A DNA stretch of 64,000 bases from Micromonospora costi (GCF_003626655.1 NZ_RBAN01000012.1:1-64000), one strand, 5' to 3'; positions 25,731 to 34,678 are shown, numbered from the stretch's first letter. Notes: generated by a model from the sequence alone, not told the origin. Numbers and translations are program-made.

Positions 25731-26846
25731 GTGAAGGTCGGAATCCCCCGCGAGGTCAAGAACCACGAGTACCGCGTGGCGATCACGCCCGCGGGCGTCA
25801 ACGAGTTCACCCGCCACGGTCACGAGGTGTTCGTGGAGGCCGGCGCCGGGGTCGGCTCCAGCATCACCGACGACGAGTTCGCCGCCGCCGGCGCGAAGAT
25901 CCTCGCCACCGCCGACGAGGTGTGGGACGCCGCCGAGCTCGTACTCAAGGTCAAGGAGCCCATCGCCGAGGAGTACCACCGGATGCGCGAGGGGCAGGTG
26001 CTCTTCACCTACCTGCACCTGGCGGCCTCGAAGGACTGCACCGACGCGCTGCTCGACCGCAAGGTGACCGGCATCGCCTACGAGACCGTCGAGCTGCCCG
26101 ACCGCTCGCTGCCGCTGCTCGCCCCGATGTCCGAGGTGGCCGGCCGGCTCGCCCCGCAGGTGGGCGCGTTCTACATGATGCGCACCGGCGGCGGCCGGGG
26201 CGTGCTGCCCGGCGGTGTGTCCGGCGTGTACGCGGCCAAGACCGTGGTCATCGGCGCCGGCGTCTCCGGCATGAACGCCGCCGCGATCGCGCTCGGCCTG
26301 CAGTCCGAGGTGCTGCTGCTCGACAAGAACGTGGCCCGGTTGCGGCAGGCCGACGCCATCTACCGGGGGCACCTGCAGACCGTCGCCTCCAACGCGTACG
26401 AGATCGAGCGTGCCGTCCTCGACGCCGACCTGGTCATCGGCGCGGTGCTGGTGCCCGGCGCGAAGGCGCCGAAGCTGATCTCCAACGAGCTGGTCTCGAG
26501 GATGAAGCCGGGCAGCGTGCTCGTCGACATCGCCATCGACCAGGGCGGCTGCTTCGAGGACTCGCGCCCCACCACGCACGCCGACCCGGTCTACAAGGTC
26601 CACGAGTCGATCTTCTACTGCGTGGCGAACATGCCCGGCGCGGTCCCGAACACCAGCACCCACGCGCTGACCAACGTCACCCTGCCGTACGCGCTGGAAC
26701 TCGCCAACCACGGCTGGCGCGAGGCGCTGCGCCGCGACCCGGCGCTGGCGCTGGGCCTCAACACCCACGACGGCCAGGTCACCTACGGCCCGGTCGCCGA
26801 GGCGCACGGCCTGGACGTCCTGCCGCTGGCCGACGTGCTGGGCTGA
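25731..26846 (+). CDS. ald: Alanine dehydrogenase
   Basis: Protein of 371 residues, GTG start with GAAGGAAGG upstream. The family N terminus MKVGIPREVKNHEYRVAITP, the active-site region FTYLHLAASKDCTDALLD, the NAD-binding VVIGAGVSGMNAAAIALGLQ and the C-terminal HALTNVTLPYALELANHGW are all present. It interconverts alanine and pyruvate plus ammonia with NAD. TAGACT at 25633 may be the -10 element. The perfect hairpin at 26875 probably ends the transcript. The 290-bp upstream region shows no gene. Confidence 0.95.
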   Translation: MKVGIPREVKNHEYRVAITPAGVNEFTRHGHEVFVEAGAGVGSSITDDEFAAAGAKILATADEVWDAAELVLKVKEPIAEEYHRMREGQVLFTYLHLAASKDCTDALLDRKVTGIAYETVELPDRSLPLLAPMSEVAGRLAPQVGAFYMMRTGGGRGVLPGGVSGVYAAKTVVIGAGVSGMNAAAIALGLQSEVLLLDKNVARLRQADAIYRGHLQTVASNAYEIERAVLDADLVIGAVLVPGAKAPKLISNELVSRMKPGSVLVDIAIDQGGCFEDSRPTTHADPVYKVHESIFYCVANMPGAVPNTSTHALTNVTLPYALELANHGWREALRRDPALALGLNTHDGQVTYGPVAEAHGLDVLPLADVLG

Positions 26847-26874
26847 GGTGGCGGGCTGACCGGTACGACCGACA

Positions 26875-26907
26875 GGGCCGGCGCGGGCACGGCGCCCGCG
26901 CCGGCCC
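26875..26907 (+). terminator. Terminator hairpin between ald and xerD
   Basis: A perfect 14-bp GC stem (26875-26888 with 26894-26907, GGGCCGGCGCGGGC) with a 5-nt loop lies 28 bp after the ald stop and 11 bp before the chosen xerD start. If xerD began upstream at CTG 26856, the hairpin would lie in its coding sequence. Confidence 0.7.
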
Positions 26908-26918
26908 TGCGCCGTGCC

Positions 26919-27848
26919 GTGCGTGGCTACCTCGACCACCTCACCGTCGAACGCGGACTCTCCGCGAACACCCTCGCGTCGTACCGCCGGGACCTCGACC
27001 GCTACCTCACGACGCTCGCCGACGCCGGGGTCGACGACCTCGCCTCCGTGGGCACCGGCGTCGTCGAGTCGCACCTGGCCCGGCTGCGCACCGGCGACGA
27101 CGAGCATCCACCGCTCGCCGTCTCCTCGGCGGCCCGGGCCGCCAGCGCGGTGCGCGGCCTGCACCGGTTCGCCGTCCGGGAAGGGCTCGCCGGGGCCGAC
27201 CCGAGCCGGGACGTCCGACCGCCCACCCCGCCGCGCCGGCTGCCCCGCGCGCTGCCGGTGGACGACGTGGTCCGGCTGCTGGAGACCGCCGGCCCGGTCG
27301 CCGCGACCGGCGAGGGCGCGCCGCGCGCGCTGCGGGACCGGGCGCTGCTCGAGTTTCTGTACGGCACGGGGGCGCGCATCTCCGAGGCGGTCGGTGCCGC
27401 CGTCGACGACGTCGACCCGGACGAGGGGACGGTGCTGCTGCACGGCAAGGGCGGGCGCTCCCGGCTCGTGCCGATCGGCGGGTACGCCGTCGACGCGCTC
27501 CGCGCGTACCTGGTGCGGGCCCGGCCCGTACTGGCCGCCGCCGGCCGGGGCACCCCGGTGGTCTTCCTCAACGCGCGGGGCGGCGCGCTCTCCCGGCAGG
27601 GCGCCTGGACGATCCTGCGCCGGGCCGCCGAGCGGGCCGGCCTGCCGGTGGACGGCCCGACCGCGGTCTCACCGCACACACTGCGCCACTCGTACGCCAC
27701 CCACCTGCTCGACGGCGGCGCCGACGTCCGCGTGGTGCAGGAGCTGCTGGGCCACGCCTCGGTGACCACCACGCAGGTCTACACCCTCGTCACCGTCGAG
27801 CGGCTGCGCGAGGTGTACGCCACCGCGCACCCGCGCGCCCGCGGCTGA
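26919..27848 (+). CDS. xerD: Tyrosine recombinase XerD
   Basis: Protein of 309 residues from GTG 26919. No good ribosome binding site is seen, and a non-standard start at CTG 26856 would add 21 residues. The N-terminal SAM-like domain begins YLDHLTVERGLSANTLASYR. The catalytic residues are visible: R in YGTGARISEAVG, the HxxR box in SPHTLRHSYATHLLDGG, and H and Y in LGHASVTTTQVYTLV. It resolves chromosome dimers at dif with XerC. It sits before parA-scpAB as in M. tuberculosis (Rv1701). Confidence 0.94.
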   Translation: MRGYLDHLTVERGLSANTLASYRRDLDRYLTTLADAGVDDLASVGTGVVESHLARLRTGDDEHPPLAVSSAARAASAVRGLHRFAVREGLAGADPSRDVRPPTPPRRLPRALPVDDVVRLLETAGPVAATGEGAPRALRDRALLEFLYGTGARISEAVGAAVDDVDPDEGTVLLHGKGGRSRLVPIGGYAVDALRAYLVRARPVLAAAGRGTPVVFLNARGGALSRQGAWTILRRAAERAGLPVDGPTAVSPHTLRHSYATHLLDGGADVRVVQELLGHASVTTTQVYTLVTVERLREVYATAHPRARG

Positions 27849-27863
27849 CGGCCCGACGCCGGA

Positions 27864-27895
27864 CCGGTCCCGCCGGCCGTGACCGGCGGGGACGG
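27864..27895 (+). terminator. Possible terminator after xerD
   Basis: A GC-rich imperfect inverted repeat (27864-27876 with 27883-27895, one bulged base) starts 16 bp after the xerD stop. The remaining bases up to the parA start show no gene. Confidence 0.4.
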
Positions 27896-28064
27896 GGCAC
27901 CGCCCGACACGCCGAGCGGCTACTGAACGGCCTGCTGGTCGGTGGCGTACAGTCGGCTTCGGCGTGGATCCCCTGGAGCTGTCGGGCCGGGGAGCGCAGC
28001 GGCGCCGCGAGGGACGTCGGACGGCTCCGACGCCGGGTGGTCGTCGGGAGGGGGCAACGAGGAC

Positions 28065-28988
28065 ATGGCTGGCAACGAGGACCGTGCCGAGACGTGGACG
28101 TCGGAGCTCCGTGAGCAGCAGGCCGCGCTCGGTAACGACCTCGGCCCGGCCGACCCGGCCGCGTACACGATGCGCAAGCCGATCCCCGAACCCATGCCGA
28201 CCGACCGGCACGGCCCGGCCCGCATCATCGCGATGGCCAACCAGAAGGGCGGCGTCGGCAAGACCACCACGACGATCAACCTGGGCGCCGCACTCGCCGA
28301 GTACGGCCGCCGGGTGCTGCTGGTCGACTTCGACCCGCAGGGCGCGCTGTCGGTGGGGCTGGGCGTCAACCCGCACAACCTCGACCTGTCGGTCTACAAC
28401 CTGCTCATGCAGGACGACGTCACGGCCGAGGACGTCCTCATCAAGACCGACGTGGCCGGGCTGCACCTGCTGCCGGCCAACATCGACCTCTCCGCCGCCG
28501 AGATCCAGCTGGTCAACGAGGTCGCGCGGGAGATGGCCCTGGCGCGGGTGCTCCGGTCGGTCCGCAAGGAGTACGACTTCATCCTCATCGACTGCCAGCC
28601 GTCGCTCGGCCTGCTGGCGATCAACGCGCTGACCGTCGCGCACGGCGTGCTCATCCCGCTGGAGTGCGAGTTCTTCAGCCTGCGCGGTGTGGCGCTGTTG
28701 CTGGACACCATCGACAAGGTGCGTGAGCGGCTCAACTTCGACCTGGAGCTCGAGGGCATCCTCGCCACCATGTACGACAGCCGCACCACCCACTGCCGTC
28801 AGGTGCTCCAGCGGGTGGTGGAGGCGTTCGGCGACAAGGTCTACCAGACGGTCATCACCAAGACGGTCAAGTTCCCCGAGTCGACCGTCGCGGGTGCCCC
28901 CATCACCACGCTCGACCCCGCCTCGTCCGGCGCGCGCAACTACCGCCAGCTGGCCCGCGAGGTGATTGCGGCGCAGGCGGAGCGGTAG
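28065..28988 (+). CDS. ParA family ATPase (Soj-like, Rv1708-type)
   Basis: Protein of 307 residues from ATG 28065, with GGGAGGGGG upstream. An earlier in-frame start would add 41 low-complexity residues. Residues 1-55 are a charged tail. The deviant Walker A is IAMANQKGGVGKTTTTIN, Walker A' is VLLVDFDPQGALSVGLG, and Walker B is FILIDCQPSLGLLAINAL. No parB is adjacent. This is the second actinobacterial ParA-like protein, always next to scpA-scpB, so a role alongside condensin in chromosome organisation is inferred. Confidence 0.9.
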   Translation: MAGNEDRAETWTSELREQQAALGNDLGPADPAAYTMRKPIPEPMPTDRHGPARIIAMANQKGGVGKTTTTINLGAALAEYGRRVLLVDFDPQGALSVGLGVNPHNLDLSVYNLLMQDDVTAEDVLIKTDVAGLHLLPANIDLSAAEIQLVNEVAREMALARVLRSVRKEYDFILIDCQPSLGLLAINALTVAHGVLIPLECEFFSLRGVALLLDTIDKVRERLNFDLELEGILATMYDSRTTHCRQVLQRVVEAFGDKVYQTVITKTVKFPESTVAGAPITTLDPASSGARNYRQLAREVIAAQAER

Positions 28989-29029
28989 CCGGAACGCCGG
29001 GTGTCCGGGTCGTGGACTACGGTTTGCCG

Positions 29030-30037
29030 GTGACCGCACCGCCCCTCGACCCGCTCGCGCCGCACAGCGCCGCCGAGCCCGCGGCGGCCGCCGAGCTGGC
29101 CGCCGAGGTCGAGGGTGTCGTACCCGCCGACGAGGCCACCGTCGAGGAGGCGAGTGGCTTCACCGTCCGGCTCGCGAACTTCACCGGCCCGTTCGACCTG
29201 CTGCTCCAGCTGATCGGCAAGCACAAGCTGGACGTCACCGAGGTGGCCCTGCACCGGGTCACCGACGAGTTCATCGCCTACATCCGTGCCATGGGCGACC
29301 AGTGGGACCTGGACGAGGCGAGCGAGTTCCTGCTGATCGCCGCCACGCTGCTCGACCTGAAGGCGGCCCGGCTGCTACCCGCCGCCGAGGTCGAGGACGA
29401 GGACGACCTGGCCCTGCTGGAGGCGCGGGACCTGCTCTTCGCCCGGCTGTTGCAGTACAAGGCGTTCAAGGAGGCCGCCGCGCACCTCGCCGAGCGGGAG
29501 GCGATCGGCGGCCGGCGGTACCCGCGGGCGGTCGCCCTGGAGCCCCGCTACGCCGAGGCGCTGCCCGACCTGGTGCTCGGCATCGGCCCGGAGCGGCTGC
29601 GGACGCTCGCCGTCCGCGCGTTGACCCCGAAGCCGGTGCCCGAGGTGTCGATCGCCCACGTGCACATGGTCCGGGTGAGCGTCCGGGAACACGCGGCGAT
29701 CATCACCGAGCGGCTGCGCCGGGCCGGCACCGCCAGCTTCTCGACGCTCTGCGCCGACTGCGAGGCCACCCTGGAGGTGGTGGCCCGCTTCCTGGCCCTG
29801 CTGGAGCTCTACCGGGAGGGGCTGGTGGCGTTCGTCCAGGAGCAGGCCCTGGAGGAGCTGACCGTCCGCTGGACCGGCCCTGCCGAGGGTGGGCCGGACC
29901 TCCAGATCGACGAGTACGCCGGCAGCCCGGCCGAGCCGGCCGCGGACCGGGCGACAGCGCCGGCCTCGGCGTCGGTCGGGGACGCGCCCGCGGTCGGGGA
30001 CGCGCCCGCCGGGGACACGGGGACGAGCGAGGAGTGA
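29030..30037 (+). CDS. scpA: Segregation and condensation protein A
   Basis: Protein of 335 residues from GTG 29030; GTG 29012 would add six. TACGGT at 29018-29023 sits at the right distance for a leaderless start at 29030. ScpA kleisin signatures are clear: LANFTGPFDLLLQLIGKHKL, ASEFLLIAATLLDLKAARLL, and the winged-helix end (FLALLELYREGLVAFVQEQA). The C-terminal 40 residues are Ala/Asp-rich. It bridges SMC heads with ScpB. Confidence 0.92.
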   Translation: MTAPPLDPLAPHSAAEPAAAAELAAEVEGVVPADEATVEEASGFTVRLANFTGPFDLLLQLIGKHKLDVTEVALHRVTDEFIAYIRAMGDQWDLDEASEFLLIAATLLDLKAARLLPAAEVEDEDDLALLEARDLLFARLLQYKAFKEAAAHLAEREAIGGRRYPRAVALEPRYAEALPDLVLGIGPERLRTLAVRALTPKPVPEVSIAHVHMVRVSVREHAAIITERLRRAGTASFSTLCADCEATLEVVARFLALLELYREGLVAFVQEQALEELTVRWTGPAEGGPDLQIDEYAGSPAEPAADRATAPASASVGDAPAVGDAPAGDTGTSEE

Positions 30038-30042
30038 CCGCG

Positions 30043-31128
30043 ATGAGCGACGAGGAACGCCGGGACTCCCTGGCCGACCAGGCCGCCGCCTGGATCCCAC
30101 CGTGGGAGCGCCCGGCCCCGCCCACCCCGCGGACCCCCGACGAGGCCGCAGCCACCACGACGGGGGACCGCTCCGGCGACGCGTCCCCGGAGGCGCCGGA
30201 GGCCACCGGCACGTCCGACGAGCCGGAGGCCACCGGGGTCTCCGTCGAGCCGGAGGTCACCGGGGTCTCCGTCGAGCCGGAGGCCACCGGGGCCTCCGTC
30301 GAGCCGGAGGTCACCGGGGTCTCCGACGAGCCGGCTCCGGCCGCCGGGACGGCCGAGGCGCGCCCGGAAGAGCCGGCGCTGGACGCCCGCGGCGGGGAGC
30401 CGGAGACCGGGCCGGGGGAGCCGGTCCCGGACGCCGGAGCGGGGGCGCCCGCGGATCCCGGGTCCGCCGTCGACGCCCGACCGGCAGCCGGCGTGCCGGA
30501 GCAGCCGGCCGCGGGCGTACCGAAAAAGCAGTCGGCGGCCCGACGGCGGGCGAGCGTCGCCCCCGAGCCGGCGCCGCAGCTCGACGACGCGGAGCTGCGC
30601 GGGGCCCTGGAGGCGATCCTGCTCGTCGTGGACGAGCCGGTGAGCGAGGCGATCCTGGCCGAGGTGCTGGAGCAGCCGGCCGAGCGGATCGGGGCGATGC
30701 TGCGCGAGATCGCGGCCGGCTACACGGCGGGCGGCCACGGCTTCGAGCTGCGACGGGCGGCTGGCGGCTGGCGGCTGTACACCCGCCCGGAATACGCGAC
30801 CTACGTCGAGCGGTTCGTGCTGGAGGGTCAGACGGTCCGGCTGACCCAGGCCGCGCTGGAGACCCTCGCGGTGATCGCCTACAAGCAGCCGGTGACCCGG
30901 TCGCGGATCTCCGCCATCCGGGGTGTCAACTGCGACGGGGTGATCCGTACGCTGGTGTCCCGGGGCCTGGTCGAGGAGTGCGGCACCGAAGCGGACAGCG
31001 GTGCCTTCCTCTACCGGACCACCACGATGTTCCTGGAGAAGCTGGGGTTGAACTCGGTGGACGACCTGCCGCCCCTGGCCCCCTTCCTCCCCGACGACGT
31101 AGAAGAGCTAACCGATGCGACGCGATAA
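30043..31128 (+). CDS. scpB: Segregation and condensation protein B with long acidic N-terminal extension
   Basis: Protein of 361 residues from ATG 30043 with GAGGAG 8 nt upstream; GTG 30034 overlaps the scpA stop and is an alternative. Residues 1-175 are an acidic, disordered extension with a tandem repeat (TGVSVEPEV type) at 30220-30330. The ScpB core of two winged helices starts near residue 180 (LDDAELRGALEAILLVVDEP) and includes LTQAALETLAVIAYKQPVTR. Usual ScpB proteins are about 180-250 residues, so the extension is unusual. The stop overlaps the rluB start by 14 nt. Confidence 0.92.
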   Translation: MSDEERRDSLADQAAAWIPPWERPAPPTPRTPDEAAATTTGDRSGDASPEAPEATGTSDEPEATGVSVEPEVTGVSVEPEATGASVEPEVTGVSDEPAPAAGTAEARPEEPALDARGGEPETGPGEPVPDAGAGAPADPGSAVDARPAAGVPEQPAAGVPKKQSAARRRASVAPEPAPQLDDAELRGALEAILLVVDEPVSEAILAEVLEQPAERIGAMLREIAAGYTAGGHGFELRRAAGGWRLYTRPEYATYVERFVLEGQTVRLTQAALETLAVIAYKQPVTRSRISAIRGVNCDGVIRTLVSRGLVEECGTEADSGAFLYRTTTMFLEKLGLNSVDDLPPLAPFLPDDVEELTDATR

Positions 31129-31885
31129 CCGTGCCCCGAAGCCCGACGCCCCCGTCTACGAGGGCGCCGAGCGCCTGCAGAAGGTGCTCGCCGCCGCGGG
31201 GGTGGGTTCGCGGCGTGCCTGCGAGGACCTGATCTTCCGGCGCCGGGTCACCGTCAACGGCCGCGTGGCCCAGCTCGGCGACAAGGCGGACCCGGCGCAC
31301 GACGTCATCCACGTCGACGGCGAGCGGCTCCAGGCCGACGTCCGCCTGGTCTACGTGGCGATGAACAAGCCGCGCGGGGTGGTCACCACCATGGCCGACG
31401 AGAAGGGCCGCACCGAACTCGCCGACTTCATCGGCGCGCGGCTGGAGCAGCGGGTCTACCACGTCGGGCGGCTCGACGCCGACAGCGAGGGGCTGCTCCT
31501 GCTCACCAACGACGGCAACCTCGCTCACAAGCTCATGCACCCGTCGTACGAGGTGCTCAAGACCTACCTCGCCGAGGTGGCCGGGCCGATCCCGCGCAAC
31601 CTGGGCAAGCGGCTGACGGCCGGCGTCGAGCTGGAGGACGGGCCGGTGCAGGTCGACTCCTTCAGAGTGGTGGGCACCCTGGGCAAAACCGCCCAGGTGG
31701 AGCTGACCCTGCACGAGGGGCGCAAGCACATCGTCCGGCGCCTGATGGCCGAGGTGGGACACCCGGTGTCCCGGCTGATCCGCACCTCGATCGGCCCGAT
31801 CAAGCTCGGCGACCTGCGCACCGGGCGGCTGCGCCGACTGACCAACGCCGAGGTCGCCGCGCTGTTCAAGGCGGTGGGTGACTGA
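31115..31885 (+). CDS. rluB: 23S rRNA pseudouridine synthase (RluB/RsuA family)
   Basis: Protein of 256 residues. An N-terminal S4 domain (ERLQKVLAAAGVGSRRACED) is followed by the catalytic domain with the family motif GRLDADSEGLLLLTNDG, where the Asp is the nucleophile, and EGRKHIVRRLMAEVGHPV. It isomerises a uridine in large-subunit rRNA; the exact site is inferred from the family. The ATG lies inside the end of scpB, matching Rv1710-Rv1711. Confidence 0.93.
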   Translation: MRRDNRAPKPDAPVYEGAERLQKVLAAAGVGSRRACEDLIFRRRVTVNGRVAQLGDKADPAHDVIHVDGERLQADVRLVYVAMNKPRGVVTTMADEKGRTELADFIGARLEQRVYHVGRLDADSEGLLLLTNDGNLAHKLMHPSYEVLKTYLAEVAGPIPRNLGKRLTAGVELEDGPVQVDSFRVVGTLGKTAQVELTLHEGRKHIVRRLMAEVGHPVSRLIRTSIGPIKLGDLRTGRLRRLTNAEVAALFKAVGD

Positions 31886-32074
31886 CCCCGCCGCACGGGG
31901 TACGGCTGCCGGTAGGCTCCGTGGCGGCCGGGTGACGGCCGCGCGGTGGCGCGGGTCGCGCCCGGCGGCGTCCCGCGCGCTCCGGTCGGGAACGGCGGGC
32001 ATCATGGGATCGGGACATCCGCTCGCGGCGCCGAACAGCGGCGATCCGTGAGGTACGGGCTGAGGAGGACGACG

Positions 32075-32755
32075 GTGGAGGAAAACGTGCGGGCCGGGCG
32101 ATGCGTGGTCGCTGTGGACGGGCCGTCCGGTTCGGGAAAGTCCACCGTCTCCCGGCGGCTCGCCGCCGGTATCGGTGCCCGGTACCTGGACACCGGTGCG
32201 ATGTACCGGGCGATCACCTGGGCGGTGCTGCGCTCCGGCGTCGACCTCACCGACGCCGAGGCCGTGGCGAAGGTCGCCGGTGAGGTGGACCTGCGCATCG
32301 GCACCGACCCCCAGGGGTACGGCGTGACCGCCGACGGTGTGAGCGTCGACAAGGAGATCCGCGGGCCCGAGGTGACCGCGTCGGTCTCCGCCGTGGCCGC
32401 CGTGCCGGCCGTGCGGGCGCTGCTGGTCGCCCGGCAGCAGGAGATGATCGCCAACGCGGGCCGGATCGTCATCGAGGGCCGGGACATCGGCGCCGTCGTG
32501 GCGCCCGACGCCGACCTGAAGGTGTACCTGACCGCCTCCGAGGAGGCCCGCGCCGCGCGGCGCAGCGCCGAGGACGCCACCGACGCGGTGGCCACCGCGG
32601 CCGACCTGGCCCGCCGGGACCGGCTCGACTCGACCCGCAAGACGTCGCCGCTGCAGCAGGCCCCGGACGCGGTCGTGCTGGACACCACCGCACTCGGCAT
32701 CGACGAGGTCGTTCAGCGGCTGCGTGACCTGCTCAGCGAGCGGGGAGTGGCATGA
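32075..32755 (+). CDS. cmk: Cytidylate kinase
   Basis: Protein of 226 residues from GTG 32075, with GAGGAGG 6 nt upstream; the frame is open further upstream but the length then exceeds the family norm. P-loop VAVDGPSGSGKSTVSRRLA, CMP-binding YLDTGAMYRAITWAVL, and VIEGRDIGAVVAPDADLKVY are all present. It phosphorylates CMP and dCMP. The stop overlaps the start of a 27-codon frame that leads into der. Confidence 0.94.
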   Translation: MEENVRAGRCVVAVDGPSGSGKSTVSRRLAAGIGARYLDTGAMYRAITWAVLRSGVDLTDAEAVAKVAGEVDLRIGTDPQGYGVTADGVSVDKEIRGPEVTASVSAVAAVPAVRALLVARQQEMIANAGRIVIEGRDIGAVVAPDADLKVYLTASEEARAARRSAEDATDAVATAADLARRDRLDSTRKTSPLQQAPDAVVLDTTALGIDEVVQRLRDLLSERGVA

Positions 32756-32835
32756 GCGAGCGTAGCGAGCGAATCATCTGGCACGGTGCGGTCGAGCCTC
32801 GTGCCGGCGCCGACCGAAGGGAGGCGACGGCATGA
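32752..32835 (+). CDS. 27-residue ORF bridging cmk and der (repeat-derived)
   Basis: The spacer between cmk and der is exactly one short frame: ATG 32752 overlaps the cmk stop (ATGA) and TGA 32833 overlaps the der ATG (ATGA). It begins MSERSERIIWHG; the DNA at 32752-32779 contains GAGCGAGCGTAGCGAGCGAA, which looks like a dispersed short repeat of Micromonosporaceae (from memory, not searched). GGGGAG lies 5 nt upstream. The peptide itself may have no function; the frame may pass ribosomes from cmk to der. Confidence 0.4.
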   Translation: MSERSERIIWHGAVEPRAGADRREATA

Positions 32836-34235
32836 GCGAGAGTGCTGGTTGGGTGGAGCTGCGGGAGCCGGACCTCGACGTCGAGGAGCCGAGCGGCCCG
32901 CAGCCGGTGGTGGCCGTGGTCGGCCGGCCCAACGTGGGAAAGTCGACGCTGGTCAACCGGATCATCGGCCGCCGGCAGGCGGTCGTGGAGGACGTGCCCG
33001 GGGTGACCCGGGACCGCGTTCCGTACGACGCCCAGTGGGCCGGGCGGGCGTTCACCGTGGTGGACACCGGCGGCTGGGAGCCGGACGCGCGCGACCGGGC
33101 GGCGGCGATCGCCGCGCAGGCCGAGGCCGCGGTGGCGACGGCCGACGTGGTGCTGTTCGTGGTCGACGCGATGGTCGGTTCGACCGATGTGGACGAGGCC
33201 GCCGTGAAGATGCTGCGGCGCAGCGCCAAGCCGGTGATCCTGGTGGCCAACAAGGCCGACAACGCCGCGATCGAGATGGAGGCGACCTCCCTCTGGTCGC
33301 TGGGTCTGGGCGAGCCGCACGCGGTGTCCGCGTTGCACGGCCGCGGGTCGGGCGAACTGCTCGACGCGATCATGGACGCGCTGCCGGAAGCGCCGCCCAT
33401 CGTGGAGCACCGGCCGCGTGGGCCGCGCCGGGTGGCGCTGGTCGGCCGGCCGAACGTGGGCAAGTCCAGCCTGCTCAACCGGTTCTCCGGGGAGGAGCGG
33501 GCGGTCGTCGACTCGGTCGCCGGCACCACCGTCGACCCCGTGGACAGCCTGGTGCAGATCGGCGGCGAGACCTGGCACCTCGTCGACACCGCGGGCCTGC
33601 GCAAGCGGGTCGGCAAGGCCAGCGGCACCGAGTACTACGCGAGCCTGCGTACCGCCTCGGCGATCGAGGCGGCCGAGGTGGCGGTGGTGCTGCTCGACGC
33701 GAGCGAGCCGATCAGCGAGCAGGACCAGCGGATCCTCTCCATGGTCACCGACGCGGGCCGGGCGCTGGTGATCGCGTTCAACAAGTGGGACCTGGTCGAC
33801 GCCGACCGGCGCTACTACCTGGACAAGGAGATCGACCGGGAGCTGCGCCGGATCCCATGGGCCATCCGCCTCAACCTGTCGGCGGCGACCGGCCGGGCCG
33901 TGGACAAGCTCGCCCCGGCGCTGCGCAAGGCCTTGGCGAGCTGGGAGACCCGGATCCCGACGGCCCGGCTCAACCAGTGGCTCACCGCGCTGGTGCAGGC
34001 CACGCCGCACCCGGTGCGCGGTGGTCGGGCGCCGCGGGTGCTCTTCGCGACCCAGGCCGGGGTGGCGCCGCCGCGTTTCGTGCTCTTCACCACGGGCCCG
34101 ATCGACGCCGGCTACCAGCGGTTCGTCGAGCGCAAGCTGCGCGAGGAGTTCGGCTTCGAGGGCAGCCCAATCGAGATCTCGGTACGCCCCCGCAAGAAGG
34201 TGGGCCCGGGCGGCCGGGGCAAGGCGCACGGCTGA
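32832..34235 (+). CDS. der: Ribosome-associated GTPase Der (EngA)
   Basis: Protein of 467 residues. Two tandem GTPase domains: the first has VVGRPNVGKSTLVNRIIG and VDTGGWE, the second has LVGRPNVGKSSLLNRF, DTAGLRKRVGK and FNKWDLVDADR. A C-terminal KH-like domain ends in a basic tail (RPRKKVGPGGRGKAHG). Der acts in late 50S subunit assembly. The ATG follows AAGGGAGGCGACGGC, a good ribosome binding site of its own besides the coupling described for the bridging frame. This is the last gene of the conserved block (Rv1713). Confidence 0.95.
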   Translation: MSESAGWVELREPDLDVEEPSGPQPVVAVVGRPNVGKSTLVNRIIGRRQAVVEDVPGVTRDRVPYDAQWAGRAFTVVDTGGWEPDARDRAAAIAAQAEAAVATADVVLFVVDAMVGSTDVDEAAVKMLRRSAKPVILVANKADNAAIEMEATSLWSLGLGEPHAVSALHGRGSGELLDAIMDALPEAPPIVEHRPRGPRRVALVGRPNVGKSSLLNRFSGEERAVVDSVAGTTVDPVDSLVQIGGETWHLVDTAGLRKRVGKASGTEYYASLRTASAIEAAEVAVVLLDASEPISEQDQRILSMVTDAGRALVIAFNKWDLVDADRRYYLDKEIDRELRRIPWAIRLNLSAATGRAVDKLAPALRKALASWETRIPTARLNQWLTALVQATPHPVRGGRAPRVLFATQAGVAPPRFVLFTTGPIDAGYQRFVERKLREEFGFEGSPIEISVRPRKKVGPGGRGKAHG

Positions 34236-34276
34236 GGGCCGGCAGGCCGGGCGGCCTTGGGCCTCGCGCCTTGCCC
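34217..34276 (+). terminator. Nested hairpin at the end of der
   Basis: An 11-bp perfect inverted repeat (34217-34227 with 34266-34276, GGGCAAGGCGC) spans the der stop and encloses a second GC-rich hairpin around 34236-34258. It may end the long cmk-der transcript. Confidence 0.45.
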
Positions 34277-34334
34277 ACCCTCCTAGGATGCTTTAGGCGG
34301 GGTGCCGGCGGTCACGCGGCCTGACTGACACGAG

Positions 34335-34385
34335 TTCGCCGAAGTGGCGGTGTCCGGACGCCTCGGACACCGCTACTTCAGCGAA
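34335..34385. repeat. Long intergenic inverted repeat (22-bp arms)
   Basis: Arms 34335-34356 (TTCGCCGAAGTGGCGGTGTCCG) and 34364-34385 match at 20 of 22 positions around a 7-nt loop. It lies alone in the spacer between der and tRNA-Pro. It could be a terminator or a dispersed palindromic element. Confidence 0.7.
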
Positions 34386-34529
34386 ATGGAGTGGATCTCC
34401 GCCGCCTCGCGGCTGCGGGCGACGGGACTCGGCGGCCAGCGGGATGTTGCGGGTGGGGCCTGTGCGGACCGGCGCGCGAACCTGCGCTAAGCTGTACCGG
34501 CTGCCGCAGGGGAGACCTCGCGGGAGCAT

Positions 34530-34603
<74 letters not shown>

Positions 34604-34611
34604 CGCAGGTC

Positions 34612-34643
34612 AAAGGCCATCTGGAATCTTCCAGGTGGCCTTT
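34612..34643. terminator. Terminator between tRNA-Pro and integrase remnant
   Basis: A 15-bp stem with one G-T pair (34612-34626 with 34629-34643) is flanked by AAA and TTTT, with a 2-nt loop. It is a classic bidirectional intrinsic terminator. Confidence 0.85.
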
Positions 34644-34678
34644 TCTGATCTTGTATAGCAGGGAAGTACAGCAACGGC

